A stretch of DNA of 64,000 bases from Arthrobacter sunyaminii (GTDB lineage Bacteria; Actinomycetota; Actinomycetes; Actinomycetales; Micrococcaceae). The DNA lies in contig NZ_CP076456.1 of the NCBI RefSeq assembly GCF_018866305.1, forward strand, positions 3,286,001-3,350,000, given 5' to 3'. The position numbers and the translations under genes are program-made. Of the stretch, positions 36,036-45,749 are shown piece by piece; position 1 is the first letter of the stretch, and the number at the start of each line of letters is the position of its first letter. The notes beneath the pieces were generated by a model. That model saw only the letters and a list, made by a program, of their open reading frames with translations, was not told where the DNA came from and did not search any database.

Positions 36036-37249
36036 ACGCCCGGCAGAGGCGCAGCAAAGCCGCCGGGGCAACTCCTCCGGCGGTCCCAAAGCCCTCTGCC
36101 CGCATCCTGGCACCCCTTTACGCCGCTGGATTCACCACGGCCTTCGGAGCCCACAGCATAGCTGCCGGGCTCGGTGCCGAAAGCGGCGGCATAGGAATGG
36201 GGATGCTCACCCTCGGTGTGCTCCTTGCCATTTACGACGTCGCCGAAGTGGTCATCAAGCCCGTCTTCGGTTACCTGAGCGACAGGATCGGCGCCAAGCC
36301 GATCATTGTGGCCGGGTTGTTCGGTTTCGCCCTCGCCTCTTTGTTGGGTACGACGTCGGCCACCCCCCTCATGCTTGGGCTTGCCCGGCTGGGGCAGGGC
36401 ATAGCCGCAGCAGCCTTTTCCCCGGCGTCGTCAGCGGCTGTTGCCCGATTGGCCGGGACGGCCGCGGCGGGCAGCTACTTCGGCAAGTATGGTTCGTGGA
36501 AGGGCCTGGGCTACGTGCTCGGCCCCCTGCTGGGCGCCGTGCTTATCTGGGCCGGGGGCTTCCGCGCCCTGTTCCTGTCAATGGCCATTGCCTCGGCCGC
36601 GGCCGCTGTATGGGTTTGGATCGCCATGCCTGCGCTGCAGGTTCTCGCCCGCCCGCGCTACACCGTAACCGAACTGGTGCGCCAAAGCACCCGGCGTTCC
36701 TTCCTGGTGCCCACGCTGGCACTGGCAAGCACTACGGGAGCTCTCGGCGCCTCCGTCGGCTTCCTGCCGCTGCTGGGCAACAACCTGCACTTGAACCTGT
36801 TCGCGAGCATAGCCGTGGTGTCCCTCCTCGCCTTGTCTTCCGCCCTGATCCAGCCGCTGGTGGGCCGATGGTCGGATCAGGGCCGCATCACAGCCCCCGC
36901 CGGCATGGGTCTGGGCCTGGCCATGATCGCAGCTGGAGTTACGCTCCTTGCCCTGCTGCCGGTGCCGGTAACGCTGTACCTGGCCGCGGTGGTCATTGGC
37001 TGCGGCATTGGCATTACTACGCCTCTGGGATTCGCGTACCTTGCCGTCACCACCCCCGAAGAACGGATGGGCCGCACCATGGGCGCCGCGGAAATCGGCA
37101 GGGAAGTGGGAGAAATCGGCGGACCACTGATCGTAGGAGCAGTTGCAACCGCTGCGAGCGTGGCAGCGGGTCTTGGAATGCTGGGACTGATCGTGGCCGG
37201 CACATCCGTGCTGTGTCTTGCTTTCCTGCGCAACCATTCCCAACGCTGA
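36032..37249 (+). CDS. MFS transporter coupled to the ChrB-like protein
   Basis: This 405-residue protein has about 12 membrane segments and the MFS loop GYLSDRIGAKPIIVAG (motif A). The ATG overlaps the ChrB-like gene stop by four bases. In actinobacteria this kind of MFS protein replaces the CHR-type ChrA exporter beside ChrB domains, but the exported compound (oxyanion or drug) cannot be read from sequence. It lies inside the island but lacks the island promoter. Confidence 0.82.
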   Translation: MNARQRRSKAAGATPPAVPKPSARILAPLYAAGFTTAFGAHSIAAGLGAESGGIGMGMLTLGVLLAIYDVAEVVIKPVFGYLSDRIGAKPIIVAGLFGFALASLLGTTSATPLMLGLARLGQGIAAAAFSPASSAAVARLAGTAAAGSYFGKYGSWKGLGYVLGPLLGAVLIWAGGFRALFLSMAIASAAAAVWVWIAMPALQVLARPRYTVTELVRQSTRRSFLVPTLALASTTGALGASVGFLPLLGNNLHLNLFASIAVVSLLALSSALIQPLVGRWSDQGRITAPAGMGLGLAMIAAGVTLLALLPVPVTLYLAAVVIGCGIGITTPLGFAYLAVTTPEERMGRTMGAAEIGREVGEIGGPLIVGAVATAASVAAGLGMLGLIVAGTSVLCLAFLRNHSQR

Positions 37250-37421
37250 ATGCTGAATCCAATATTTTGGAAACCCCATATATTTTGGCCATATTCCGTT
37301 GCCAGAAGCGCTGCCGCACCATAGAGTCCGTTACCAATTGGACAGTCCGTGACCACGTACAATCCGATGAGCAACCCCAAAGGGGTGATTTCCGATTTTA
37401 GCTGAGCAACGGCGCCAGCAG
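37250..37421. promoter_or_regulatory. AT-rich intergenic region before the GAF-LytTR regulator
   Basis: This stretch is clearly richer in A and T than its surroundings. It contains ATATTTTGG twice (near 37261 and 37282), with CCAATATTTTGG nearly palindromic. It probably holds the promoter of the regulator at 37422 and possibly its binding sites. No gene is visible. Confidence 0.4.
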
Positions 37422-38795
37422 ATGCTCCCCCAATCCGCCAAGGATGAGGTGAGAGGCGCATGGGAACGGTTCGTGCAGGGCGACGACGACATCTATGGCG
37501 TGCGGCCGGAAGTCGCCATTTCCTGGCAGCGGTCCCGGGATCGCTACCGGGTTGACCCTTTTCTGTCCGAGGTGCCCAACGCTGTCTCGCAGGTGGCCCA
37601 CTCACCCAATCAGGATGCTGTCTTTGCGGAGCTGGGGTTCTGCGCCGCAGCAATGGCAAACGAGGTGGCCAGTGCCGGGGGCATTGTGACCATTGCGGAC
37701 GCCTATGGGCGGGTGCTGTCCGCCTGGGGCGATAAAAGCACCCGTTCGATCGCTACCGCGGGTGGACTCGCGCCGTGGCACTGCTGGTCCGAGGGTGCAG
37801 TAGGCACGAACAGCATGGGCACAGCACTCGAAACTCACCACGCGGTAATGATCAATCAGTCGGAACACTGGCTGCAGGCCTTCCACGACTGGTCCTGCGG
37901 GGCCATCGCGGTACGGGACGTAGTGAGCGGGGACCCCCTCGCCGTTCTGAACATTTCATGCTGGCGCAGTGACCTGCCGCTGTCCACCCGCAAATGGCTG
38001 GAGAACTCCGCCGCCCACACTCAGAACACCCTGCGCACCCGCGCGCGGGACAGCGGAAGCGAGTTGGTCGCCGCTTACGTCCAGGCCCGGGGGCGGACAA
38101 ACGAGCCGCTGGTTGCCGTTGATCTCGCCGGCGGGGTGGTAATTGCAGACGACAGAGCGAGCGTCTTTCTCGGCGTACCCGGAAATGTCCCAGCAATTGA
38201 CCCCGTGACGCGCTGGGCACCGCAGCTTCCGGCCTTCATCCACGCGGCAGGTTATGCGACGAAAAAGGCCAGCTCAGACCCTGGATGGACCGGGTCCACG
38301 AAGATCTTCACCGCTCTCTCCGACGAACCGCTATCGATCGGATTCCGTCCCGTCTTCCTTCACAAGTCTCTGATTGGGCATTTGATCTCGTTTGGTGCAT
38401 CTTCAGGCGAGGAGTTCCCGCAGACGAAAAAAGGCAGCACGTCCCTAGGGCAATCCCGTCGGATAGTCGCGCTCCGCGGAGAGAACAGAATGGTTCTGCT
38501 GGCACCGTCAGAGGTCACAATGGCCGGTTCGGAAGGCAGTGACGTGTGGCTGCTCACGGATGAAGGCAAACTCCCGGCCGCCCAGTCCGGCTTGGAAAAG
38601 CTCGACCATGATCTGGCTGATACCGGTAACTTCCTGAGGGTACACCGTCAGTATCTGGTCAACCTCAGCCGTATCCGGGAGGTGGAACGCCGGGAGAAAG
38701 GGGAACTTGTTCTGATTATGGACGATGCAGAGAACACCCGCGTTCCGGTCTCCCGGCGTAACACCGGCGCGGTGCGCCGCGCACTGAGCATTTGA
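37422..38795 (+). CDS. GAF-type sensor regulator with C-terminal LytTR DNA-binding domain
   Basis: A 457-residue protein. Residues 1-60 carry the AcoR-like start (VRPEVAISWQRSRDRYRV). A GAF domain covers about 65-205 (LAPWHCWSEGAVGTNSMG, DWSCGAIAVRDVVSG). A second PAS/GAF-like part lies at about 225-335. A LytTR domain occupies 346-457 (NFLRVHRQYLVNLSRI, VPVSRRNTGAVRRAL). The usual sigma-54 AAA module is missing, so it should act with normal sigma factors. LytTR proteins bind paired direct repeats about 21 bp apart, so it is the leading candidate for the TGARCGG sites of island promoters A, B and C. That link is inference. Confidence 0.82.
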   Translation: MLPQSAKDEVRGAWERFVQGDDDIYGVRPEVAISWQRSRDRYRVDPFLSEVPNAVSQVAHSPNQDAVFAELGFCAAAMANEVASAGGIVTIADAYGRVLSAWGDKSTRSIATAGGLAPWHCWSEGAVGTNSMGTALETHHAVMINQSEHWLQAFHDWSCGAIAVRDVVSGDPLAVLNISCWRSDLPLSTRKWLENSAAHTQNTLRTRARDSGSELVAAYVQARGRTNEPLVAVDLAGGVVIADDRASVFLGVPGNVPAIDPVTRWAPQLPAFIHAAGYATKKASSDPGWTGSTKIFTALSDEPLSIGFRPVFLHKSLIGHLISFGASSGEEFPQTKKGSTSLGQSRRIVALRGENRMVLLAPSEVTMAGSEGSDVWLLTDEGKLPAAQSGLEKLDHDLADTGNFLRVHRQYLVNLSRIREVERREKGELVLIMDDAENTRVPVSRRNTGAVRRALSI

Positions 38796-38819
38796 GCCTC
38801 TGAGTGCGCGGCAACCGGC

Positions 38820-39908
38820 TCAGTCCATCTCTACCGGTATCTCCCCGAACCCGAAGAAGGTGACCATCCAATAGACGGCGTAGAGACCCAGGAGGACAAA
38901 GCCGTGCCATCTGCGCAGGTGGCCTGTCCACAGGAAGTACGTCGCCAGCCAGGTCATCAGCGTCAGTGCCGGCAGGTGCCATGTGATCACCGAAGAGTCG
39001 ACAATCACGCTGCCGAACAGCAGAAGCACGCCGAGTTTCGCCGTCACGGAGAAAACGGCGCTGCCGATCACGTTGGCGATGCCGATCTCGGGAGCGCCCC
39101 TCATTACCGGCCTGACCGTCAGGTACAGGTCTTCGAGAGTGAGCACCAGAGTGGCGATAGTAGCTCCGAAAACCGTCGCTTCCATGCCAAAGTCTTCCAG
39201 GATGCCTTCGGTTCCCTCGGCAACCAGATAGGCACCCAGGATCAGCCCGACGAGCGCGACGGCGGCCAGCGCCAGTGCAGGCCAGCCAGTGCGCCGATTT
39301 GCCTCCGGAAACGGCATTTCCTTGCCGAAGAACTTGTTGGTCCGGCCAGTTGCAGCTCCACCCTCGCCGCCGGTCAAGGTCAGCGTGTCAACGCTGGAAC
39401 GGGCTCCGGTGCCGGAAGTGCGGGCGAGCTCATAAGCCTCAAACATCTCCGCATCGCGGAAGACCGGCCGGTTGGCCTTGGATTCCCGGCCGACAACGTA
39501 AACGAGGAATGCCAGGAACAGGCCCAGCAGAATGACTCCGTGGATAACAGTCATTGGCCCGGTTAGGAGGAACGGGATGAGGACGAGCGGCGTGAGTGCA
39601 AAAATGCTGAGGTAATCCCGCGGGATGCTAACCCGCGTCGGTGCCAGAATCGCCGCGATGGCGAGGACCAAGCCGCTGTACCCCACCGTGGTTCCAAACA
39701 CGATGCCGACAGCAACCCCGTCCATTTCTTCTAAGTTGAAAACAACGCCAAGGGCTACATCGTCGAACTCAATCCCGGTGAAGATGATGGCGAGCAAAAA
39801 GATCGAGGCGGTCAGGCCCCTCGCTGCGCCGACCAGATGAGTGACGAGTTTGTCGGCAGCGTAGATCAGTATCGCGGCCCCAAGAACGAACGTGATCATT
39901 GAAACCAT
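38820..39908 (-). CDS. Cation (calcium/sodium)-exchanger-like membrane protein
   Basis: I place the start at the ATG at 39908 (362 residues), preceded by AGAGG; the longer frame would run through the promoter. It has about ten membrane segments in two repeats: GIEFDDVALGVVFNLEEMDG in the first and ATLVLTLEDLYLTVRPVMRG with GIANVIGSAVFSVTAKLG in the second. The acidic residues and the position of the GNxIGS-like segment resemble the Na/Ca exchanger (CaCA) superfamily, though the first repeat is divergent. It carries island promoter B, so it may supply or balance the metal (calcium or lanthanide) used by the quinoprotein. The ion is not established. Confidence 0.7.
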   Translation of the reverse strand: MVSMITFVLGAAILIYAADKLVTHLVGAARGLTASIFLLAIIFTGIEFDDVALGVVFNLEEMDGVAVGIVFGTTVGYSGLVLAIAAILAPTRVSIPRDYLSIFALTPLVLIPFLLTGPMTVIHGVILLGLFLAFLVYVVGRESKANRPVFRDAEMFEAYELARTSGTGARSSVDTLTLTGGEGGAATGRTNKFFGKEMPFPEANRRTGWPALALAAVALVGLILGAYLVAEGTEGILEDFGMEATVFGATIATLVLTLEDLYLTVRPVMRGAPEIGIANVIGSAVFSVTAKLGVLLLFGSVIVDSSVITWHLPALTLMTWLATYFLWTGHLRRWHGFVLLGLYAVYWMVTFFGFGEIPVEMD

Positions 39909-40004
39909 ATGCCTCTGACCAGCCCTTCCGATATGTGAGTACAGATGGACGCTCTGCCGTGCAGAGCAGGCAGGCCCTCGCTCGTCCGAGCCAGTTGAGA
40001 GGTA

Positions 40005-40089
40005 ACCGTATGCTGGCCATGGCAAGACAGCCAGAGACAACCGCCGAACCCCCGCACCGTGCCGCTCACCTGCCCTAACACGCCGTTCA
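40005..40089 (-). promoter_or_regulatory. Island promoter B: paired sites and TACGGT box (exchanger-like gene)
   Basis: On the minus strand TGAACGG starts at 40089 and TGAGCGG at 40068 (21 bp apart), and TACGGT starts at 40010, 58 bp after the second site. Sequence around the box (AGCATACGGTTAC, then AACTGGCTCG and GAGCGAG) matches promoter A closely. The box lies about 97 bp before the ATG at 39908. Confidence 0.75.
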
Positions 40090-40127
40090 GCCTCAAAACG
40101 GGACTGTTACCGGGGTGATCACACAGG

Positions 40128-41432
40128 TCAGAGTCCGTTGCTGTGTGCCAGGGCGATGGCTTCGGTGCGGGATCCGACGTCGAGCTTTTTGAAGAGGTTC
40201 CGCACATGGAACTTGACCGTGTTCTCGCTGATGCCCAGCGTTGACGCGATGGTGCGGTTACGGTGCCCCGCGACAAGCAGCTCAAGGACTTCCAGTTCCC
40301 GGGCAGCCAGGTTCCAGCCGGCCGCATCCCGGGCGGGACGGGTGGTCAGGTCCAGTGGAAGCGAGACGAAGACATCGGCACCCCACCCCGGCATGACTTC
40401 CATCCGCAACTGTCCGGTCAGCGCTTTTACCCGGCGTTCCAGACCCCTGACACTGGCTGAGTCGGCGGTCAGCACGCCGCCGCCGTCGTCGCGCACGTTG
40501 ATCAGCAGGTTTTCACCGTCGCAGTCCCAGCGCGTGCGGATTCTGCTGATGTCGGTTTGCTCCATCATGGTCAGCACAAGTCCGCGGACAATGGCCCGTG
40601 CTGCGTGCGCGACCTCGCCGGGGAGCGCGCGCCCGTTAAGGGGAGGCTCGATGAACTGGATCTCAATACCGCTGAAGCGGGTGAGCGGCCGCAGCTCCTC
40701 CCGCAGGCGTTCAAAAGCCCTGGCTACGGGTTCTTCCACCGCAGTGGTGGTGCGGTCGCTGAGGGCACGGATGCTGATCAACGCCTTGCCGGCGAGGTCA
40801 GTGACGGTTGAACGGGCCGCGGCGTCGTTCAACGATGCAGAACGCAGGGCTGCCAGAAGGGTTTCCAGGGTTGTGGAGTGCATATCGGTGAGTTCTGCGG
40901 TTACGCGCAGGCGTTCAGCCGAGGCTGCGCGCGACTCCAGCAGGTACGACGGCGGCGCGTCGGCGATTTTTTCCTGAATCCGCCGGGCGGCGATACGCCA
41001 CAGATACTTGACCACATCCAGCTCGGCACCGTAGCTGCCGGCGCCGGGATGAGGATCGGTAACCACGAGCATCGCACGGCTGGAAACGTGTTCCAGAGCC
41101 AGCACGGGCAGAATGCGGCCCGCGATCTCAGCCTCTGTGAAAACGGGATTCTCACCTGAAAGCGCTGGGCGAAGCTTTTCGAGCTCGGCGATGGAAACCC
41201 GGGAGATGATCGATTCCTCGCCGGCTTTCTTCTGCGGCCGTCCGGTGCAGTCCTCAGTAAAGATGACCAGCGCGCTGCTTTTTAGGTAGGGAAGCATAGC
41301 GTTTCGGAGCCGTTCCGCTATGTCGGTCAAAGGAGCATCCGCCAATGACGCGACTGCGCGCAGAAACAGCCACGGAAGGCTCGACAGAGACTCGGATTCT
41401 TCGTCCCGGGGCAGGCTGGTGACAGCACTCAT
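40128..41432 (-). CDS. LuxR-family regulator fused to a degenerate NarL-type histidine kinase
   Basis: A 434-residue protein. Residues about 35-160 are GAF-like. Residues 174-200 look like a HisKA_3 segment, but ELTD (180-183) replaces ELHD, so the phospho-accepting His is Thr182. Residues 270-360 resemble a HATPase domain: the G1 box DDGGG is at 315-319, while the N-box Asn is not visible. A LuxR HTH closes the protein (375-430, ARELEVLELLVAGH, ISENTVKFHVRNLFKKL). It is divergent from tkt with 161 bp between starts and is the natural candidate to regulate the ribulose monophosphate genes. Confidence 0.82.
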   Translation of the reverse strand: MSAVTSLPRDEESESLSSLPWLFLRAVASLADAPLTDIAERLRNAMLPYLKSSALVIFTEDCTGRPQKKAGEESIISRVSIAELEKLRPALSGENPVFTEAEIAGRILPVLALEHVSSRAMLVVTDPHPGAGSYGAELDVVKYLWRIAARRIQEKIADAPPSYLLESRAASAERLRVTAELTDMHSTTLETLLAALRSASLNDAAARSTVTDLAGKALISIRALSDRTTTAVEEPVARAFERLREELRPLTRFSGIEIQFIEPPLNGRALPGEVAHAARAIVRGLVLTMMEQTDISRIRTRWDCDGENLLINVRDDGGGVLTADSASVRGLERRVKALTGQLRMEVMPGWGADVFVSLPLDLTTRPARDAAGWNLAARELEVLELLVAGHRNRTIASTLGISENTVKFHVRNLFKKLDVGSRTEAIALAHSNGL

Positions 41433-41467
41433 GCGGTGAGTGTACGGGAGCGAAGCGTGTTTACAAC

Positions 41468-41514
41468 CCTTAAGGGTAGTGAGAACCGTTCAAAAACAGT
41501 GTTACCCCTACCCG
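41468..41514 (+). promoter_or_regulatory. RuMP leader block 1 (before tkt)
   Basis: A 47-bp block from CCTTAAGGGTAGT through CCGTTCAAAAACAG to TTACCCCT-x-CCCG. It matches the block before hxlB at 44 of 47 positions. It includes the palindrome ACCCTTAAGGGT (41467-41478) and an outer inverted pair AGGGTA / TACCCC. It should contain the activator site and promoter of the tkt-tal-rpe unit, and by position also that of the divergent LuxR gene. Confidence 0.75.
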
Positions 41515-41593
41515 TAAGTTTCTCGATCATGAGTATCAGCCAAGGCATGTGGTGCCGCTACAGGCCCGATGACCGAATCAAGGGAGATACATC

Positions 41594-43843
41594 GTGAATC
41601 CGACAGCAAATGCAACGCTCAATGAGGAACCGGCAACACTGATCTGGACTGAACTCGATCAGCGGGCCGTGGATACGGCTCGCGTGCTGGCCGCTGACGC
41701 CGTGGAGAAAGCGGGCAACGGTCATCCGGGCACTGCGATGAGTCTGGCGCCGGCCGCCTACCTCCTGTTCCAAAAACTGATGCGGCATGACCCGTCGGAT
41801 CCGGAGTGGACAGGACGTGACCGTTTCGTGCTCTCCCCCGGCCATACGTCGCTGACCCTGTACATCCAGCTCTTCCTCTCGGGTTACGGCCTGGAGCTCA
41901 ACGATCTGCAGGCCCTGCGAGCCTGGGGCTCACTAACCCCGGGGCATCCCGAGTACCGGCACACCAAGGGGGTGGAGATCACCACGGGTCCGCTGGGCCA
42001 GGGACTGGCCACAGCGGTGGGCTTCGCCTACGGGCAGCGCCGCCAGCGCGGGATGTTCGACGCCGGTGCTGCGCAGGGTGAGAGCCCGTTTGATCACACG
42101 ATTTGGGTCATCGCCTCTGACGGCGATCTCCAGGAAGGCGTGACAGCGGAAGCTTCCTCTTTGGCCGGGCACCAGGAGCTTGGGAATCTAGTGGTGCTCT
42201 ACGACGAGAACCACATCTCCATTGAGGATGACACGAACATCTCCTTCACCGAGGACGTCCTGAAGCGCTACGAGGCGTACGGCTGGCACACGCAGCGTGT
42301 CGACTGGACCAGGACGGGCGAATACATCGAAGACATTGCCGAGCTGCACTCCGCGCTTCTGGCTGCCAAGGCAGAGACCTCCAAGCCGTCCATCATCTCG
42401 CTGCGCACCATCATCGGCTATCCGTCGCCGAAGAAGCAGAACACGGGCAAGATCCATGGATCCGCGCTCGGAAAGGACGAAGTCGCGGCGCTGAAGGAAG
42501 CCCTGGGCTTTGACCCGGAGAAGTCCTTCGAGGTCGCCCCGGACGTCCTGGCGCACGCCCGCGGTGTGCTCCAGCGGGGCATGGAAGCGCACAGCTCCTG
42601 GCAGAAGAGCTTCGATGCGTGGCAGGCATCGCATGTCAGGGAGGCTGCCGCGCTTGAACGCATTCAGGCCCGCACCCTGCCTGCGGGCTGGGACGCCGCC
42701 CTCCCGGTGTTCGAAGCGGGAAAGGACATGTCCACGCGGGCCGCCTCGGGCAAGGTGCTGAACGCCCTCGGCCCCGTGCTCCCCGAACTCTGGGGCGGCA
42801 GCGCCGACCTCGCTGAATCGAACAACACCACCATCGAGGGCGCCGCCTCCTTCATTCCGGCGTCCCGTTCCACCGGCGTCTGGAAGGGAAACCCGTACGG
42901 GCGGGTCCTGCACTTCGGCATTCGCGAGCATGCCGCCGCCGCGATCGTCAACGGCATCGTCATGCACAGCAGCACGCGCGCCTTCTCGGGAACCTTCCTG
43001 ATCTTCAGCGACTACCAGAAGCCCGCCCTCCGCCTCGGCGCCCTCATGGGTGTTCCGGCGATCTACGTCTGGTCACACGACTCAATCGGCCTGGGAGAGG
43101 ACGGTCCCACGCACCAGCCGGTGGAGCAGCTCGCCTCCCTGCGCAGCATTCCCGGGCTCGACGTCGTTCGCCCGGCGGATGCGAACGAGGTCGCCGTCGC
43201 CTGGCGCACCATTCTGGAGAACACGCAGAACCCGGCCGGCATCGTGCTCACCCGCCAGAATGTCTCTGTGTTCCAGCGCGGCGCAGGTGAGGCCCGGGGC
43301 GAGACATTCGGGGCGGCGGAGGGTACGGCGAAGGGCGGTTACATCCTTGCAGAAGCGAAGAACGGGCTTCCCGACGTCATCCTGATCGGCACAGGCTCCG
43401 AGGTCCAGCTCGCCGTGGAAGCCCGTGAGGGGCTCGAAGCGGAGGGAATCTCCACCCGCGTTGTGTCCATGCCGTGCCTGGAATGGTTCAACGCACAGGA
43501 TTCGTCCTACCGCGACGCAGTCCTGCCGCGCACCGTGCGCGCCCGGGTCTCCGTCGAGGCAGGCGTCTCGCAGGGCTGGCACGGCGTCGTCGGTGATGCC
43601 GGACGCAGTGTCGCCCTTGAGCACTTCGGAGCCTCCGCCGACTATCAAACGCTTTACCGCCAGTTCGGTCTTACGGCAGACGCCGTCGTCGCGGCGGCGA
43701 GGGACTCCCTGGCAGCCGTGGCCGCCGAACCCCTGGCGCCCAACGGCACGCCGGCCATGCCGTCCGGCCACCGGGGCACCGAGACCGGCGACCAGCAGAA
43801 AAACGGAAAAGGAGCACACCATGACCTCATCACCCACAGCTGA
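41594..43843 (+). CDS. tkt: Transketolase
   Basis: This 749-residue protein starts with GTG after AAGGGAGA. Thiamine diphosphate features are [34 protein letters not shown], the metal site [16 protein letters not shown] and [19 protein letters not shown]. It moves two-carbon units among sugar phosphates and here should regenerate ribulose 5-phosphate for formaldehyde fixation. Dihydroxyacetone synthase has the same fold, but the hxlA/hxlB neighbours argue for transketolase. The last 35 residues are low-complexity. The end overlaps tal by 23 bases. As a second copy dedicated to C1 growth it is probably not the housekeeping enzyme. Confidence 0.93.
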   Translation: MNPTANATLNEEPATLIWTELDQRAVDTARVLAADAVEKAGNGHPGTAMSLAPAAYLLFQKLMRHDPSDPEWTGRDRFVLSPGHTSLTLYIQLFLSGYGLELNDLQALRAWGSLTPGHPEYRHTKGVEITTGPLGQGLATAVGFAYGQRRQRGMFDAGAAQGESPFDHTIWVIASDGDLQEGVTAEASSLAGHQELGNLVVLYDENHISIEDDTNISFTEDVLKRYEAYGWHTQRVDWTRTGEYIEDIAELHSALLAAKAETSKPSIISLRTIIGYPSPKKQNTGKIHGSALGKDEVAALKEALGFDPEKSFEVAPDVLAHARGVLQRGMEAHSSWQKSFDAWQASHVREAAALERIQARTLPAGWDAALPVFEAGKDMSTRAASGKVLNALGPVLPELWGGSADLAESNNTTIEGAASFIPASRSTGVWKGNPYGRVLHFGIREHAAAAIVNGIVMHSSTRAFSGTFLIFSDYQKPALRLGALMGVPAIYVWSHDSIGLGEDGPTHQPVEQLASLRSIPGLDVVRPADANEVAVAWRTILENTQNPAGIVLTRQNVSVFQRGAGEARGETFGAAEGTAKGGYILAEAKNGLPDVILIGTGSEVQLAVEAREGLEAEGISTRVVSMPCLEWFNAQDSSYRDAVLPRTVRARVSVEAGVSQGWHGVVGDAGRSVALEHFGASADYQTLYRQFGLTADAVVAAARDSLAAVAAEPLAPNGTPAMPSGHRGTETGDQQKNGKGAHHDLITHS

Positions 43844-44963
43844 TCTCACGGCCGCCGGCGTCTCAATCTGGCTCGATGACCTCTCCCGGGAGCGCATCAA
43901 TTCGGGCGCCTTCAAGCATCTCATCGAGGAGCGCAACGTCGTCGGCGTCACGACCAACCCCAGCATTTTTGCCGCAGCGCTGAAGAAGGGCGAGTCCTAT
44001 GCCTCGCAAATCGGCGCTCTCGCACAAGCAGGAGCCAGCGTCGGCCAGGCCGTTTTCGACATCACTACGCACGATGTTGCCCAGGCCTGCGACATTTTTG
44101 CCGAAGCCGCCAAGCGCACCAACGGAGCCGATGGCCGCGTCTCCATCGAGGTTGACCCGGGACTGTCGCGAGACACCGCGGGAACGGTTGCCGAGGCCAA
44201 GCGGCTGCACGCGAAGGTGCAGCGCACCAATGTCCTGATCAAGATCCCGGCTACCCGCGAGGGCCTGCCTGCCATCTCCACGACACTTGCCGGGGGCATC
44301 AGCGTCAACGTCACGCTGATCTTCTCCCTGGAACGCTACCGTGACGTCGTTGACGCCTTCATGCTTGGTCTCGAACAGGCCAAGGAGAACGGCCACGACC
44401 TGTCGCAGATTCACTCCGTGGCCTCGTTCTTTGTCTCCCGTCTGGACACCGAAATCGATGCACTCCTCGATGCGGTCGGAACTGACGAGGCGAAGGCACT
44501 CAAGGGGCAGGCCGGCGTCGCCAATGCCTGTTTGGCCTACCGGATCTTCCAGGAGCAGTTCGCCACCGAGCGCTGGCAGGCCTTGGAGGCCGCCGGTGCC
44601 CATGCCCAGCGTCCCCTCTGGGCTTCAACCGGAGTGAAAGACCCGAACCTCCCGGACACGCTCTACGTCGCGGGCCTCGTCGCTCCCCATGTCGTCAACA
44701 CGATGCCGGAGAAGACACTCGAGGCCGTGGCCGACCACGGTGTCGTGAGGTTCGATACCATCACCGGATCCTACGAGCAGTCCGAGAAAACCCTCAACGG
44801 CCTCGCGGCCGTCGGCATCTCCTACGACGAGGTAGTCCAGCAGCTCGAGACCGAGGGTCTCGACAAATTCGTTGCCAGCTGGGCGGAACTGCTGGCCGAC
44901 GTCGAAGCTGCCCTCACACACGCCGCTCCCGAAAGGCAGACGCCATGCCCGGTTTCCCTCTGA
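43821..44963 (+). CDS. tal: Transaldolase
   Basis: The ATG at 43821 follows AAAAGGAG and gives 380 residues, the long actinobacterial type. It has [32 protein letters not shown], the Schiff-base lysine in [16 protein letters not shown] and [15 protein letters not shown]. It transfers dihydroxyacetone units between sugar phosphates, supporting the transaldolase variant of the ribulose monophosphate cycle. It overlaps both tkt (23 bases) and rpe (19 bases), so the three genes are translated as one tight operon. Confidence 0.95.
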   Translation: MTSSPTADLTAAGVSIWLDDLSRERINSGAFKHLIEERNVVGVTTNPSIFAAALKKGESYASQIGALAQAGASVGQAVFDITTHDVAQACDIFAEAAKRTNGADGRVSIEVDPGLSRDTAGTVAEAKRLHAKVQRTNVLIKIPATREGLPAISTTLAGGISVNVTLIFSLERYRDVVDAFMLGLEQAKENGHDLSQIHSVASFFVSRLDTEIDALLDAVGTDEAKALKGQAGVANACLAYRIFQEQFATERWQALEAAGAHAQRPLWASTGVKDPNLPDTLYVAGLVAPHVVNTMPEKTLEAVADHGVVRFDTITGSYEQSEKTLNGLAAVGISYDEVVQQLETEGLDKFVASWAELLADVEAALTHAAPERQTPCPVSL

Positions 44964-45628
44964 AATGCTGCATCAACCCAAGCATCCTCTCGGCTGACTT
45001 CGCGAACCTGGAGTCCGAGCTCGCGCTCATAAGCAACGCCGATGCCGTTCACGTGGATGTCATGGACAACCACTTTGTTCCGAACCTGACCATTGGCCTG
45101 CCCGTGGTGGAGCGGCTGCAAAAGGTCAGTCCCGTACCGTTGGACGCCCATCTGATGATCTCCAACGCAGACCGCTGGGCACCGCAATATGCCGACGCCG
45201 GTTTAAACTCGGTCACTTTCCATGTCGAAGCATCGGACGCCCCCATCAAACTCGCCCGCGAACTGCGTGCCAGAGGCACCAGGGCAGGTATGGCCCTGCG
45301 CCCGGCCACTGCGGTGGAACCGTACCTGGATATGCTGCCGGAACTGGACATGCTGTTGATCATGACGGTGGAACCGGGCTTTGGGGGCCAGGCATTCCTG
45401 GACGTAATGCTGCCCAAGATTCGCCGTGCCCGCGCGGCTGTAGAGGGTTCCGGAGTGGACGTCGCCATCCAGGTGGACGGTGGCATCACGGAAGAAACAA
45501 TCACCCGGGCTGCGGAAGCCGGAGCCAACGTCTTCGTGGCCGGTTCTGCCGTCTACGGCAGGCCGTCGCCGGCGGAAGCCATCGAGTCACTGCGGGCAAA
45601 CGGCCAGCGCGCCCTGACCCGTCCTTAA
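44945..45628 (+). CDS. rpe: Ribulose-phosphate 3-epimerase
   Basis: This 227-residue TIM-barrel protein has [17 protein letters not shown], the metal residues [38 protein letters not shown] and the phosphate loop [11 protein letters not shown]. It interconverts ribulose 5-phosphate and xylulose 5-phosphate, connecting transketolase products to the acceptor for formaldehyde. The ATG lies inside the end of tal. The TAA stop is embedded in the leader block of hxlB. Confidence 0.95.
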   Translation: MPGFPLKCCINPSILSADFANLESELALISNADAVHVDVMDNHFVPNLTIGLPVVERLQKVSPVPLDAHLMISNADRWAPQYADAGLNSVTFHVEASDAPIKLARELRARGTRAGMALRPATAVEPYLDMLPELDMLLIMTVEPGFGGQAFLDVMLPKIRRARAAVEGSGVDVAIQVDGGITEETITRAAEAGANVFVAGSAVYGRPSPAEAIESLRANGQRALTRP

Positions 45629-45669
45629 GGGTAGTCAAAACCGTTCAAAAACAGTGTTACCCCTGCCCG
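45623..45669 (+). promoter_or_regulatory. RuMP leader block 2 (before hxlB)
   Basis: The block CCTTAAGGGTAGT...CCGTTCAAAAACAG...TTACCCCT-x-CCCG differs from the tkt copy at three of 47 positions. Similarity continues downstream (ATCATG-x2-TATCAGCCA, CCGCTACAGG) and includes the start codon and first codons of hxlB (GTGAATCCGACA). It is an internal promoter that gives hxlB-hxlA its own transcript, possibly with readthrough from rpe. Confidence 0.75.
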
Positions 45670-45749
45670 GAGTGCTCACCATCATGGATATCAGCCACAA
45701 GCGGCCGCAAGGCCGCTACAGGTCGATGACTGCTTTGAAAGGACAAACA

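Noticed and set aside
41465..41514. TGAACGG complement (CCGTTCA) in the RuMP blocks as part of the promoter A/B/C regulon
   Set aside because: A single half-site matches, but no partner lies 21 bp away and no TACSGT box lies 58 bp on, so the RuMP blocks look like a separate class.
41594..43843. Dihydroxyacetone synthase instead of transketolase
   Set aside because: Both share the fold, but the gene is coupled to tal and rpe and followed by hxlB-hxlA, so the RuMP role of a transketolase is more economical. Sequence alone does not fully exclude the alternative.
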